This document shows positions 53,301 through 63,058 of a DNA stretch of 64,000 nucleotides, one piece after another. Position 1 is the first letter of the stretch, and the number at the start of each line of letters is the position of its first letter. The DNA comes from Methanomassiliicoccaceae archaeon. Its GTDB lineage: Archaea; Thermoplasmatota; Thermoplasmata; Methanomassiliicoccales; Methanomethylophilaceae. The notes under the pieces were generated by a model. The model saw only the letters and a program-made list of their open reading frames with translations, was not told the DNA's origin and made no database searches. The position numbers and the translations under genes are program-made. The DNA lies in contig JAYFOZ010000002.1 in assembly GCA_034928305.1 (NCBI GenBank), forward strand, positions 434,001 to 498,000, read 5' to 3'.

Positions 53301-53834
53301 TACGTGGTCGGCGAGATCGTTCAGACAAGATCTGATATCGAATCGGCGATGAACTCCGAAGGTCTGAAGGATCTCCATAAACTGAACGGGTTGTGCGATT
53401 CATTCGAATCTGAATTGAATGCTTTGATTGATGCTGCAAAGCATGGCGAGAAGGAAAAGATGGCAGCATTCAAAGAGATGTATTCTTCGAAATTCGCTGA
53501 TCATCAGGACCTCGCAGCAGAATTGGACAATCTTTTCGAAGATTCAATGAGTAAGATGGACCCCGTGAGATCGATATCGGAGCTGTGTGAGATACCTAAT
53601 GGTTTCAACATAAAGGCAAAAAACGTCGTTGCGAAGATCCCTAAAAAGCAGATTCCGCAAGATCCGAGGCAGCAACCTGACAAAGCGGTGCCAAAGAAAG
53701 GATCGGTCTATGCAAGTGTCATTTTCTCGGGAACCGAAGTGAATTCCGAAGAGGATATCGAGAAGATATTGAACTCGGCCAGAGAGAAGATGAAAGAGAA
53801 ACTGAAGAACGGTCCGTTTAACATCAATTGGTGA
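50346..53834 (+). CDS. brxC: BREX ATPase BrxC
   Basis: A 1162-residue AAA-type ATPase. WISGDFGSGKSHFLK gives Walker A at residues 72-79, with LFFLVDEVGQFIS as Walker B. The large remainder is helical. The family resembles origin-recognition-like ATPases and is thought to power the complex that distinguishes self from phage DNA. The ATG at 50346 is eight bases from AGGAG; an ATG two codons earlier is only two bases from it. The length is typical of type 1 BrxC. Confidence 0.95.
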   Translation: MSKIGEMFEKDISRPMNPVIKVSDQNDENVIFQELDEYVVTQEIDENLEKFYKGIADGMKTNTDAVGVWISGDFGSGKSHFLKILSFLLKNSKIRDKEAITYLQNKVSEAVYSYMQTIGRKNVETVLFDIDAESKEGQNADNLVQIYLMVFNRMLGLSTVASVAEMERHIIREGKYDLFKSKYQEISGKTWEFDRTKPAFVKPKIKAALVAAGLYNESDATDVADTATKKLEVSVRDFAKLVKEHCAEQGKDYTLFFLVDEVGQFISGNTQLMLKLQTITEELGVACHRQAWNIVTSQEDIDQVVAGVNNKDFSKIQGRFGVRVKMSSSDVKEVIEKRILLKKSNYVDELKAYYDVNRDAIHNKLNFDNGVNIRLYKNKEEYSNTYPFVPYQYQMLQTMLTQLRNKSRAGKNISNAARSMLKTFRDTVVEYKDNDSLSVIPMYAFYDSLTPELDSPTLQAFYDASKNDMLDVDFDLNVLKTLFLVKYYDGLTISVTNITSMMVSSFDENRITLKKKVEEALDRLVTQNLVQRNGDTYVFLTNVEQEINLEIKRESVDVGKRIQEISRIAFGEILGLSGKYKYDSDHPYPFNRIVDGENVDGTSYELGLAISTPASRVDPATLTMESINSVVLELPGDDRVIIQCNEYISTESYLCKNMSSDLPKGKRAILEAKESELKDMKDRFRELLSDALQSAKIYINGSPVQINESKPGARVEKAMSQLIEATYSKMDYMRNPKSKTIVEQIFRNRSIIPFDKACGSERNAIDSVVDYISEQAKINATVRISNVMEKFRKRPYGFNDVDIQWILAILFRHNKIGLVFEGVSYDGKKVDADKGIDLITRAKNYDRVEIKLRESVSSASINKAADIFKEILAKSLQLDESALVGAINSGSKELMHEIDGYLDKIRSNPKYPGKEQLDAMRLMLNSTASMGSPDIFQYIDHNEDAFRNLRDNLDSLRGFFAEDSPRRRLFDRGLSCLAAYTKDENYVVGEIVQTRSDIESAMNSEGLKDLHKLNGLCDSFESELNALIDAAKHGEKEKMAAFKEMYSSKFADHQDLAAELDNLFEDSMSKMDPVRSISELCEIPNGFNIKAKNVVAKIPKKQIPQDPRQQPDKAVPKKGSVYASVIFSGTEVNSEEDIEKILNSAREKMKEKLKNGPFNINW

Positions 53835-53838
53835 TTTG

Positions 53839-56800
53839 ATGGATAAAGGTGCAATCGAGAAATTCGCGATCTCTTCAAGGGTCAAACTGAGACAATCCGT
53901 CGAACAGAGGATGGCAGCGTTGGGGATCACTGCCGACGGTGTCACGGCATCAGCTCAAGTTATAGGGGATGTCGTGATCCTCAACCTGTCGAACGGTATG
54001 GAGACACGTTTGACGAAAGACGAATCAGGACATCGCGACCAGCTCATCAAAGAGGTCGGCAGGGCTGGATACGACAACGTCATAGAATCGGTTGCATACA
54101 CCTGGTTCAACAGACTGATCGCCATCAGATACATGGAGGTCAACGATTTTCTTCCGACACACGTTCGCGTTCTCTCTTCCACGATCCCTGGGAGGAAAGA
54201 ACCCGACCTCATATCGCAATGTCTCCAGGTCGATCTTGGATACTCACCTGGTGAAAGGGATCGCATCATCAAATTGAAGGATGCCGAGGAATCAGACAGG
54301 CTGTTCGGACTATTGTTCCTTATCCAATGCAGGGAGTTGAACAAGATACTTCCCGAATTGTTCACCATCACAAAGTCCTATGAGAACCTCCTTCTGAAGA
54401 TTTCTTTCACGGATCCGAACAGTGTTGTGAGAGATCTTGTGGATACGATTCCCGAGGATGATTTCAGAGATGCTGTCCAGATCATCGGGTGGATGTATCA
54501 ATATTACAACTCGGAGTTAAAGGATGATACCTTTGCCAAGTTGAAGAAGAACGTCAAGATATCCAAGGAACGTATCCCTTCAGCCACGCAGCTGTTCACG
54601 CCGGATTGGATCGTCCGTTACATGGTGGAGAATTCGGTTGGGAGGATTTGGCTGGAAGGTCACAAGGACGACTCACTCAAAGCAGGGTGGAAATATTATC
54701 TGGACGAGGCTAAGCAGGAACCGGAAGTCGTCAAACAATTGGAATCATTGAGAACTGAAAGAAAGAAACTCACACCCGAAGATATCAGAGTCATTGATCC
54801 ATGTATGGGCAGCGGACACATCCTCGTCTATGCATTTGATGTTCTGATCCAGATCTACGAATCGTATGGTTACAGTAGATCCGAAGCAGCGATCTCGATC
54901 GTGGAGAAGAATCTCTATGGATTGGATGTCGATGATCGTGCATATCAACTCGCATATTTTGCGGTGATGATGAAGGCACGTCAGTACAATCGCAATGTAT
55001 TTGACAAGCATATATCGAACAACATCCATGCTATCGTTGAATCGGATGTCATCACAGATGATGTGTTGAAAGGATATGGCTCTAAGATGGGTTCCATGGA
55101 CAGATATGTTGCATTGTCAGACATTAATTATCTGATTACTCAATTCAAGAATGGAAAGACCTATGGCTCCTTGATAACACTTAAGACCGTCAGATGGGAC
55201 TTCATCGATGCTTTCCTAAAGGATCGTTCTATTTCGGTATACAATTCTCCGGAGATAAATGAGAGGCTCAACGAATTGGTTGCTATTTCGAAGGTTCTTT
55301 CGCAGAAATACGATGTAGTTACTACAAACCCACCCTATTCAAAAAAAGCTTATCAAAGTGAGGAATTAGGGCAATATTTAGCAGGTAAGTACTCTGATTA
55401 TTCTCCTGATTTATATTCTACTTTCATAAAAAGGTGCAGTATTTTTTTAAATAATCATGGTTATTGCGGGATGATTACTCAGACTGGCTTTCTTTTCAAG
55501 GCACAATTCAAGAAAATGCGTGCTTCTTTGAGATGTGGCATATCATTCAATAGCATTGTACGTTTAGGTCCAGGTGCGTTTGAAGAAATTCAAGGAGAGG
55601 TAGTACAATCTGTCATGTTTGTATTTTGTAATGGGATTATTAATAATAATGTTGTGTATGTAGATCTGTTTTCTGTAAAAGGAAGTGCTAGTAAAGAGAA
55701 TATTTTTTTACAACATGATTCGAGTTTTGAGTCAATAAAAAGTCCAATATGTGATGATTTGGATAAAAATGCACCCTTATTTGAATCCTGTTATCATCAA
55801 AGTATGTCTATTATATCGAAGATTGGATGTCAACCAGGGTCCGAATTGGTTTTTTTATGGTGGGAAGTTGAGCACAACAATCCAATATACGTTCCATACA
55901 ACAAGGGTGGAAAATATCGCAAATGGTATGGAAATCAGCTGTGGGTGTTGAAATACGGATTAGACGGCAATTGTGTATATCGGCATGGTGGGCAGACGTC
56001 AAATAAAGAATATTATTTTAAAGAGTCAATTAGCTGGACACGCGTATCATCCAAAATGAATATGAGGTATTATCCAACTGGTTTTGTTTTTGATAACACA
56101 TCACCGTGTATTTTTAATGATATTTTTTATTTATTGGGGTATTATAACTCTCCCGTATCTGAATATGTCCGGATAACAACATATGCTGGAAATAAAATCG
56201 AATCTGGACATGTTATTGCAATTGCACCACCCTATCATGTAGATATATCACAAAGGGAGCACATTGAATCTTTGGTGAAAGATTGTATATCAATATCAAA
56301 ACGTGATTGGGATTCCAGAGAATTATCGTGGAATTATCAAAAATGTCCATTATTGGGACAGTCTACGATAAAAGAAGGGTATAAAAAATACAATCTTGAA
56401 ATGAATGAGACGATATCAACTTTACATAAGAAGGAAAATGAGATTTATGAGTATTTTATAGATCAATTGACCTCAGATGAATACATATTTAGTTCTGATG
56501 ATATACAAAAGTACGATTATGGCTCAAAGATCATTCAAATGAATCAAGCAGAATCAATTAAACAATTATTATCTTATGCTGTTGGATGTATGTTTGGGAG
56601 ATATTCGTTGGATGTTGACGGCCTGGTATATGCCGGTGGTCAATGGGATTCTTCAAAATATACTAAGTTTACAGCCGATGCAGACAATATCATCCCATTG
56701 AATGAAGATGAGTATTTTGGAGACGATATTGTAACTAGGTTCATTGAGTTCATCAAAATAGTATTCGGTAAAGACTTCTTAGAAGATAACCTGAAATACA

Positions 56801-57255
56801 TTGCCGATTGCCTTGAGGTCAAAGGTTCAGGATCGTCGCGTGATAAGATACGTACTTATTTCCTGAAAGATTTCTACAAAGATCATTTGAAAATGTACAG
56901 TAACCTTCCGATATACTGGCTTTTTGATAGTGGAAAGGAGAATGGATTCAAGGCTTTGGTCTACTTGCACCGTTATGACGAGAATCTCATAGTGAAAATG
57001 CGTCAGAACTACCTTCTCCCGATGCAGCGCAGGTACATCGATCATATCGGGAGGGAAAAGGATCAGGTCAAACGTACTTCCATTCAAAAGAAATTGGATG
57101 AGATCGAACGTTACGATCTTGCCATGGAGCTGTATGCTTCCAATCCTGTTTCAATAGATCTCGACGATGGTGTGAAGGTCAATTACGCAAAATTCCAGAA
57201 CATAGAGAACAGCAAATCCTCTAAGGACAAGATAAACCTACTTTACAAGATCTGA
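53839..57255 (+). CDS. pglX: BREX adenine-specific DNA methyltransferase PglX
   Basis: An ~1138-residue N6-adenine methyltransferase that marks the host BREX site. The SAM-binding motif I is DPCMGSGH (320-327) and the catalytic motif is TNPPYSKKAY (N497-Y500). The N-terminal third and the end (after ~56640) have the codon use of the neighbouring brx genes. The middle, about 55320-56630, is much richer in A and T with different codons and covers the target-recognition region. The ATG at 53839 follows GGTGA. There is no sign of phase-variable repeats. Confidence 0.94.
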   Translation: MDKGAIEKFAISSRVKLRQSVEQRMAALGITADGVTASAQVIGDVVILNLSNGMETRLTKDESGHRDQLIKEVGRAGYDNVIESVAYTWFNRLIAIRYMEVNDFLPTHVRVLSSTIPGRKEPDLISQCLQVDLGYSPGERDRIIKLKDAEESDRLFGLLFLIQCRELNKILPELFTITKSYENLLLKISFTDPNSVVRDLVDTIPEDDFRDAVQIIGWMYQYYNSELKDDTFAKLKKNVKISKERIPSATQLFTPDWIVRYMVENSVGRIWLEGHKDDSLKAGWKYYLDEAKQEPEVVKQLESLRTERKKLTPEDIRVIDPCMGSGHILVYAFDVLIQIYESYGYSRSEAAISIVEKNLYGLDVDDRAYQLAYFAVMMKARQYNRNVFDKHISNNIHAIVESDVITDDVLKGYGSKMGSMDRYVALSDINYLITQFKNGKTYGSLITLKTVRWDFIDAFLKDRSISVYNSPEINERLNELVAISKVLSQKYDVVTTNPPYSKKAYQSEELGQYLAGKYSDYSPDLYSTFIKRCSIFLNNHGYCGMITQTGFLFKAQFKKMRASLRCGISFNSIVRLGPGAFEEIQGEVVQSVMFVFCNGIINNNVVYVDLFSVKGSASKENIFLQHDSSFESIKSPICDDLDKNAPLFESCYHQSMSIISKIGCQPGSELVFLWWEVEHNNPIYVPYNKGGKYRKWYGNQLWVLKYGLDGNCVYRHGGQTSNKEYYFKESISWTRVSSKMNMRYYPTGFVFDNTSPCIFNDIFYLLGYYNSPVSEYVRITTYAGNKIESGHVIAIAPPYHVDISQREHIESLVKDCISISKRDWDSRELSWNYQKCPLLGQSTIKEGYKKYNLEMNETISTLHKKENEIYEYFIDQLTSDEYIFSSDDIQKYDYGSKIIQMNQAESIKQLLSYAVGCMFGRYSLDVDGLVYAGGQWDSSKYTKFTADADNIIPLNEDEYFGDDIVTRFIEFIKIVFGKDFLEDNLKYIADCLEVKGSGSSRDKIRTYFLKDFYKDHLKMYSNLPIYWLFDSGKENGFKALVYLHRYDENLIVKMRQNYLLPMQRRYIDHIGREKDQVKRTSIQKKLDEIERYDLAMELYASNPVSIDLDDGVKVNYAKFQNIENSKSSKDKINLLYKI

Positions 57256-57264
57256 GGTGATCGT

Positions 57265-59790
57265 TTGGCTCAAGATAACATCGAAGGAAGGATCAAAGGT
57301 CGTTTCGAAGCGACCAAAAGACTCGATACAACATCTCAGAGGATCGTATTCTGGATGGACGAAACCGGGGAGTTCAAGGATTCCATAGATTCTCTGGATC
57401 TCGGAGATATCAAGATACTGAAGCTTGACAGATACAATTCTTTCAAGGTGAAATATATCCTCGAACACGATGATCTTGAATCGAGGCATCTTGTCTATGT
57501 GCCATATTCTTTACCGAAAGACGAGAACAACATCTTGGCCGATATGATTCACTACACCAATCCACCATTCTGTGCGGATAAGCCGTCTTTACTATGTGAA
57601 GATCTCAGGATCGATATCAAGAATGTTGATGTTGTCAAGAGGCATATCAAATTCTTAAACAGCAACGAACGCAGGAGAAAGTATTTGAATTACGATGTTG
57701 ACGGAAAGAACCCCGATTCCATCGTTTTGGGGATCATGGCCACAGTAATGAATTCCGATGCATCCGATTTCAAACAAATTCTGATGGATGTTCTAAGATC
57801 ATTCTCGGAAGATACCGAATCAGGGATCGAATCGACTGCTCTGGACGGATTCGAGACATATGATCTGACTGAACCGTTCTGGGAACAATGTAAAAAAGAG
57901 TTCGGAATAGAAGATCAGACCATCGGTGCATTGGTCCGTATATTCTTCATATCCTATGCATCATGTAAGATACAATTGGACCCGAACAAGACGATCGCGC
58001 CGCACATCTCCAGTAAGAGCGGGAAGATAACCACATTCATAAATGAGATGTACAACAACTCAAACTACAGCGAATCGGCAGAATTCTTATCCGACTGGGT
58101 AGCGGACAAGATGAAGCTCGATTTCTATTTCGATTCGTTCGATCTCAAAGCGCTTGGCGATTCGGACGCATTCAGATGCATCGATGAGATCATCATCAAT
58201 CGCCTCATTGGTCAGATGAGCAGTACCTGCAAACCACTAGATGCATCAGATGTTGCATTGTTGCATAAGAGGGAGACGCTGCACTATTACAATGATTACG
58301 AATCACAATATAATGCCATATTGTTCGGACACGATCTTCTTGATAATACATTGAATTTCTCATTAGATCTCTCTGCAACGAAAAACCCCGCAGATATCAT
58401 TGATAATTATGCTTCGAAATGGTATTGCATCGATCGTTGCTATCGCGGGTTCGTCTTCAATACGGACAAGATTGAAGAAAAAACCCCAGATATGGAGAGA
58501 TTCATTGATTTCATTGAGAACACATACAACAACAAATTCCTCAACGAGATCTCCGAGAGACTGTCTTCGATGGTTGAGTCCTATGCAGATCTTCCGGGAG
58601 TCAAACAAACCGGATTCTATGATAAATACGTCGAGAAAACCGATCAGGCCACGGTCGTCATCATATCGGATGCGTTCAGGTATGAGTGCGCTACCGAGTT
58701 GCGTGAAGTGCTTGACAAATCGTCAAGGGTCAAGGAACAAAAACTCGACCACATCATATCCACTCTTCCGTCGATAACAAAGTTCGGCATGGCCGCCTTA
58801 TTGCCTAACAACGGATTGGAGGTTTGTCCCGGAGACAATTATTCTGTCAGGATCGATGGTATGAATACCAACATGGACGATCGCGAAGTCGTCCTCAAAG
58901 CAAGGAATCCTGCATCGGTGGTTCTCAAATACAAAGATGCCATTTCGATGAAAACACAGGATCTCAGAGATGCTTGTAAGGGAAAACGTGTGGTCTATAT
59001 CTACCACGATATAATAGACGCGACCGGCGATAAACCTCAGAATGAGATGAGGACATTCGTCGCGTGCAGGGATGCGGTGGACGAGATCAGAAGATTGATC
59101 GAGATAGTCACCAACAGATTGAGCTACACACGTTTCATAGTGACATCGGATCATGGTTTCATTTACAGAAGGAAGAAGATCGAGGAACTCGATAAAATCC
59201 TGTTGCCCAGTCATGCATCAGCCGAGAAGCGTTACATATTGAGCGATGTCTCATGTGATTTCATTCAGACACAGGAGCTGTCTCTGGATTACCTCGGTGT
59301 GGAAAATGGAGAGTTCTACGTTTCCGTTCCGACGACCAGTGGCATATTCAAGGTGCCCGGCGCAGGTCAGAATTTCGTCCATGGCGGTATGTCTCCGCAG
59401 GAGATTGTCGTACCTGTTCTGGAAGTACATACAAATAAGGGAAAGGTCAAGGAAGAGTACGTTGGATTGAAGGCCGTTTCCAAACCTACGATCAAGAAGA
59501 GTAAACCAAATTTGGGATTCTGGCAGGAAAACCCTGTATCCGACAAATATCGTGAGGCGACCTATGAACTCTGGTTCGAGAATGAGGATGGACAGCGCGT
59601 CTCCGATGTTCAATCGATTATTGCAAACAAGGTTGTAGGTCAGGAGATGGAACACCACGTTCGTTTCACGCTCAGTATGAACAAGGGAACAGCATATCTT
59701 AACATCAAGAATAAAACGGACGATGACGTTCCGACTGTGAAGGAAGAATATCAGGTGCAGATCATGTTTACGGATTTAGGTGGGTTCTGA
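57265..59790 (+). CDS. pglZ: BREX phosphatase-superfamily protein PglZ
   Basis: An 841-residue protein of the alkaline-phosphatase superfamily. The metal-site segments are VIISDAFRYE (D469) and VTSDHGFIYRR (D629-H630), with the family's preceding LPSITKFGMAALLP. It starts with TTG, placed by the ribosome site GAGGTGATC two bases upstream and by the conserved N-terminus. PglZ interacts with PglX and is essential for BREX. Its stop overlaps the brxL ATG. Confidence 0.94.
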   Translation: MAQDNIEGRIKGRFEATKRLDTTSQRIVFWMDETGEFKDSIDSLDLGDIKILKLDRYNSFKVKYILEHDDLESRHLVYVPYSLPKDENNILADMIHYTNPPFCADKPSLLCEDLRIDIKNVDVVKRHIKFLNSNERRRKYLNYDVDGKNPDSIVLGIMATVMNSDASDFKQILMDVLRSFSEDTESGIESTALDGFETYDLTEPFWEQCKKEFGIEDQTIGALVRIFFISYASCKIQLDPNKTIAPHISSKSGKITTFINEMYNNSNYSESAEFLSDWVADKMKLDFYFDSFDLKALGDSDAFRCIDEIIINRLIGQMSSTCKPLDASDVALLHKRETLHYYNDYESQYNAILFGHDLLDNTLNFSLDLSATKNPADIIDNYASKWYCIDRCYRGFVFNTDKIEEKTPDMERFIDFIENTYNNKFLNEISERLSSMVESYADLPGVKQTGFYDKYVEKTDQATVVIISDAFRYECATELREVLDKSSRVKEQKLDHIISTLPSITKFGMAALLPNNGLEVCPGDNYSVRIDGMNTNMDDREVVLKARNPASVVLKYKDAISMKTQDLRDACKGKRVVYIYHDIIDATGDKPQNEMRTFVACRDAVDEIRRLIEIVTNRLSYTRFIVTSDHGFIYRRKKIEELDKILLPSHASAEKRYILSDVSCDFIQTQELSLDYLGVENGEFYVSVPTTSGIFKVPGAGQNFVHGGMSPQEIVVPVLEVHTNKGKVKEEYVGLKAVSKPTIKKSKPNLGFWQENPVSDKYREATYELWFENEDGQRVSDVQSIIANKVVGQEMEHHVRFTLSMNKGTAYLNIKNKTDDDVPTVKEEYQVQIMFTDLGGF

Positions 59791-61889
59791 TGGATAACAA
59801 CGCGACCATAGTGGCTGGATTCAACCAGCTGTTGCCGGTGTTGTCCAAATACGTGACATCATCATTATATGAGCAATATGGTGATGAATGGTGGAACGTC
59901 GCAGTTCTCAATAAATTCGATGACAGGCAGAAATGGGACCTTCCGCAGCAAGGATCTTTCGACGAATGCGTTGCCAGTCTTGATATCGCGCGTGTGATAA
60001 TTCTTCTTGATATCAATTGGAATGAGACGTTTAGGGACAAAGTGGTCCGTGAAGGCCCTGGTCTCATGAAAGATTCACGCAGTTGGGCAAAAGAGCTGCT
60101 GAACGTCCGTAACAAATCCGCGCATATTGGAGGTAATGATTTCTCCGACAGGGATGCCAGAAGGGCACTTGATACGATGGAACGTCTGTGCGAATGTTTT
60201 GATAAGTATGTTGCCAAAAAGATCAATGTGCTCTACGAGAGCATCGGAAGAAGCGAGATGGCTCCTGCCACCAATCCTGTCGATGGCTCTGCATCGATTG
60301 ACGATCCTGTTTCTCCGATAGCCGAATCAGTTGTTGAAAGCAATCTTGTCTTTGAGGATGTCAGAGACAAACCGATCAAATCCGTTTCTAGATCGTCCGA
60401 TCACATTGGGTCCGTCACTATAGATGTCGATCGTTTGACGGATGCATTCGATGGATGTATCGTAAGGAAGGATCTGACGAAGAAAATCAAGGAGGGAGCT
60501 AACGTCCCGATATTCGTTCTCGAATATCTTCTCGGGATGCATTGCTCTTCCAGTGATCAGGCAGAGATTGATGAAGGCCTCCAAGTGGTCAAGAAGAAGC
60601 TCGCCCGCTTGTACATACGTCCAGATGAGGCCGAGAGGATCAAATCCAACATTCGTGAGGCCGGAGAGGGATATTCGATAATCGATAAAGTGTCTGTAAC
60701 ACTCGATTTCAAGAAAGATATCTATGTCGCCACATTCCTCAGTTTGGGTTTGAAGAACGTACCAATCGACAGATCAATGGTGGTCTCTAATCCAAGGCTC
60801 CTTTCCGGCGGTATCTGGTGCATCATCACATTCAATTACTCGTATCTTGAAGATGACAAACTTGTCAATCCTTTCAAGATCACACGTCTTTCACCTATTC
60901 AAATGCCATTCGTGGATGTGAATGAATTCATTCATCAACGTAAGAACTTCACGAAGGATGAGTGGATCGCGTTGATGCTCAGATCCACCGGCATAGAACC
61001 AGATAACATCGATGAACGCACGAAATGGTTGCTTCTCGCACGCATCATGCCGTTGGTCGAGAACAACATAAATGTATGTGAGCTCGGCCCGCGCAGCACT
61101 GGTAAATCTCATGTTTACAAGGAGATTTCTCCGAGCAGCATACTTGTGTCAGGGGGTCAGGCATCTGTTGCCAGTTTGTTCTACAATATGTCGTCCCATA
61201 CGCCGGGCCTGGTGTGCAATTGGGATGTTGTGGCATTCGACGAGGTCGCCGAGATCAAGTTCAAGGACAAGGATGCGATAACGATCATGAAGGACTACAT
61301 GGCCTCGGGATCGTTCTCCAGAGGCGGGGAGCAGCTTGAAGGCAAAGCTTCCATGGTGTTCGTAGGCAACATCAATGAGAACATCAACACTCTTCTTCTC
61401 CAGGCAAGTCTATTTAAACCATTCCCAGTGGGGATGAACGAGGATACGGCATTCCTCGACAGATTCCATTGTTACATCCCGGGATGGGAGATCGAACCGT
61501 TCTCTCCGAGATTATTTACTAACGATTATGGATTCATATGCGACTATTTCGCTGAGATCTCCAGAGAATTGAGGAAGATGCAGTATTCCAATGTAATCGA
61601 CAAGTACTTCACTCTTGACGAGAGCCTGAAGCAGAGGGATGTGACATCGATCAAGAAGACGGTCTCTGCAATGATGAAGATCATCTACCCCAATGGTGTA
61701 GCAGACAAAGGCGAGATTCGCGAGATATTGGAATTCGCAATGGAGATGAGATCCAGGGTGAAAGAGCAGCTCAAGCGTATTCAACCTGATGGAGAATTCT
61801 CTGAAGCTAGATTCATCTATCACGACTTGGAGACTGAAGAATCAAGGGAAGTATTCGTTCCAGAATGTGAGGAACTTTCTAGAAGATAA
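59790..61889 (+). CDS. brxL: BrxL, Lon-like BREX effector with an N-terminal Swt1-type HEPN domain
   Basis: A 699-residue protein in two parts. Residues ~1-150 are a HEPN domain of the Swt1 group: PVLSKYVTSSLYEQYGDEWW, FDECVASLDIARVIILLDIN and LLNVRNKSAHIG, in which R107-x4-H112 is the HEPN catalytic pair, then RALDTMERL. After a ~60-residue linker, BrxL begins (FDGCIVRKDLTKKIKEGANV). It has Walker A GPRSTGKS (433-440), WDVVAFDEVAEI and FLDRFHCYIPGWE, and ends in a short tail without a Lon protease domain. BrxL is a DNA-translocating AAA complex. The added domain suggests RNA cleavage or a scaffold. Confidence 0.85.
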   Translation: MDNNATIVAGFNQLLPVLSKYVTSSLYEQYGDEWWNVAVLNKFDDRQKWDLPQQGSFDECVASLDIARVIILLDINWNETFRDKVVREGPGLMKDSRSWAKELLNVRNKSAHIGGNDFSDRDARRALDTMERLCECFDKYVAKKINVLYESIGRSEMAPATNPVDGSASIDDPVSPIAESVVESNLVFEDVRDKPIKSVSRSSDHIGSVTIDVDRLTDAFDGCIVRKDLTKKIKEGANVPIFVLEYLLGMHCSSSDQAEIDEGLQVVKKKLARLYIRPDEAERIKSNIREAGEGYSIIDKVSVTLDFKKDIYVATFLSLGLKNVPIDRSMVVSNPRLLSGGIWCIITFNYSYLEDDKLVNPFKITRLSPIQMPFVDVNEFIHQRKNFTKDEWIALMLRSTGIEPDNIDERTKWLLLARIMPLVENNINVCELGPRSTGKSHVYKEISPSSILVSGGQASVASLFYNMSSHTPGLVCNWDVVAFDEVAEIKFKDKDAITIMKDYMASGSFSRGGEQLEGKASMVFVGNINENINTLLLQASLFKPFPVGMNEDTAFLDRFHCYIPGWEIEPFSPRLFTNDYGFICDYFAEISRELRKMQYSNVIDKYFTLDESLKQRDVTSIKKTVSAMMKIIYPNGVADKGEIREILEFAMEMRSRVKEQLKRIQPDGEFSEARFIYHDLETEESREVFVPECEELSRR

Positions 61890-61903
61890 CAGTCGTGGTA
61901 AAA

Positions 61904-63058
61904 ATGTCAGTTGAAATAAAGTTAATTGATAGGGAGGATTCGCTACTTGGAAGTAATGTAAGTTTACGTGTTAATAATAAGCGGATCGATGGATTCCAAT
62001 TGTCTGAAAAGAGTAATTGTACAAAATTTGAGCGTGGCGTTTATTCTAAACTCGGTGAAAACAAGATACGTGAATATGCAATCGACATCACTCCATCAAG
62101 GCTTGATGAGCTCGATGCAGATAGAGGTGAATTGGATAAATTTACAAAAGATAAATTTTCCAAATTGAGAAATAGTAATGAAATGAACATGATGGTATTT
62201 CGTGTTGATGTTTCGAAGGAAAAGTTGGAAGAGCGGCACATATCTATGCTTTCAAATCTTTTGCAATTATCTGGAAATGATATCATTGTACCGCCGTTTG
62301 TGAAGATATCAAAAGAATCCAAGTTTGATGTTGATCAGTATTTGAGTTACTACAGGACATTTGAAGACTATTTAGGATCGACAATCTCTTCAATAGCATG
62401 TCCGATTCCTGGGCAATCTAGTACAAAAGATATTAGGCAAATCATGAACGAATTAGGTGGTAAACATTGTCAGATTTTTGTTGTTGATTTTGATGGGCAA
62501 AAGGTGATAAGCCCTTCAAATGAGATTTCGTTACGTACGGTTATGGGCGGTATTCGTAATCTTGAAAAAGAATATGGTGAGGGTAGTTTTTTCTACGGTT
62601 TCGATGCACGCCCTAATCCTAAAAATGGTACAGACAAGGATTTTATCGAATCACAGATACTAGCATCTGTTGGATTAAATGCAGTGGGACCTAAAAGGAA
62701 AAGGACTGTACTCCCGCCAAATATAGCAAAATTATTGGGTGAATCCGATCCATTGGACGTTTGCAAGTTATTTTGTGAAGATGACTATCGTCAATACTCT
62801 ATTCGTAGCGGTCGTGTCACCGAAGATTTTTCAACATTTGTTGATGATATGTGGGGGATAGATTATTCTACACTAAAATATGATAAAATGCGGGAATTAA
62901 CAGCCGCATTCAATCATAATGCAAGATCAGAAAATATTCCTAATATCAATCAATCCATTTCTGAAAATACACTTGTTGATTTAATTCAATCCAAGAATAC
63001 ACCCGAATATGTAATGAAAGTAGCGAAGAAGGTTGCTAAGAAAGTTACTGGCGTGTAA
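61904..63058 (+). CDS. Unknown BREX-linked protein, 384 residues
   Basis: It follows brxL by 5-14 bases on the same strand, so it is probably transcribed with BREX. A GTG start at 61895 is also possible. Segments NDIIVPPFVKIS, HCQIFVVDFDGQKVIS and GSFFYGFDARPNPKN alternate strands and helices in a way that could fit a barrel. The lysine-rich C-terminus (VAKKVAKKVTGV) suggests nucleic-acid contact. No family, catalytic motif or membrane segment recognised. Base composition is clearly more AT-rich than the brx genes, indicating a separate origin. Ends 14 bases into the convergent gene. Confidence 0.55.
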   Translation: MSVEIKLIDREDSLLGSNVSLRVNNKRIDGFQLSEKSNCTKFERGVYSKLGENKIREYAIDITPSRLDELDADRGELDKFTKDKFSKLRNSNEMNMMVFRVDVSKEKLEERHISMLSNLLQLSGNDIIVPPFVKISKESKFDVDQYLSYYRTFEDYLGSTISSIACPIPGQSSTKDIRQIMNELGGKHCQIFVVDFDGQKVISPSNEISLRTVMGGIRNLEKEYGEGSFFYGFDARPNPKNGTDKDFIESQILASVGLNAVGPKRKRTVLPPNIAKLLGESDPLDVCKLFCEDDYRQYSIRSGRVTEDFSTFVDDMWGIDYSTLKYDKMRELTAAFNHNARSENIPNINQSISENTLVDLIQSKNTPEYVMKVAKKVAKKVTGV

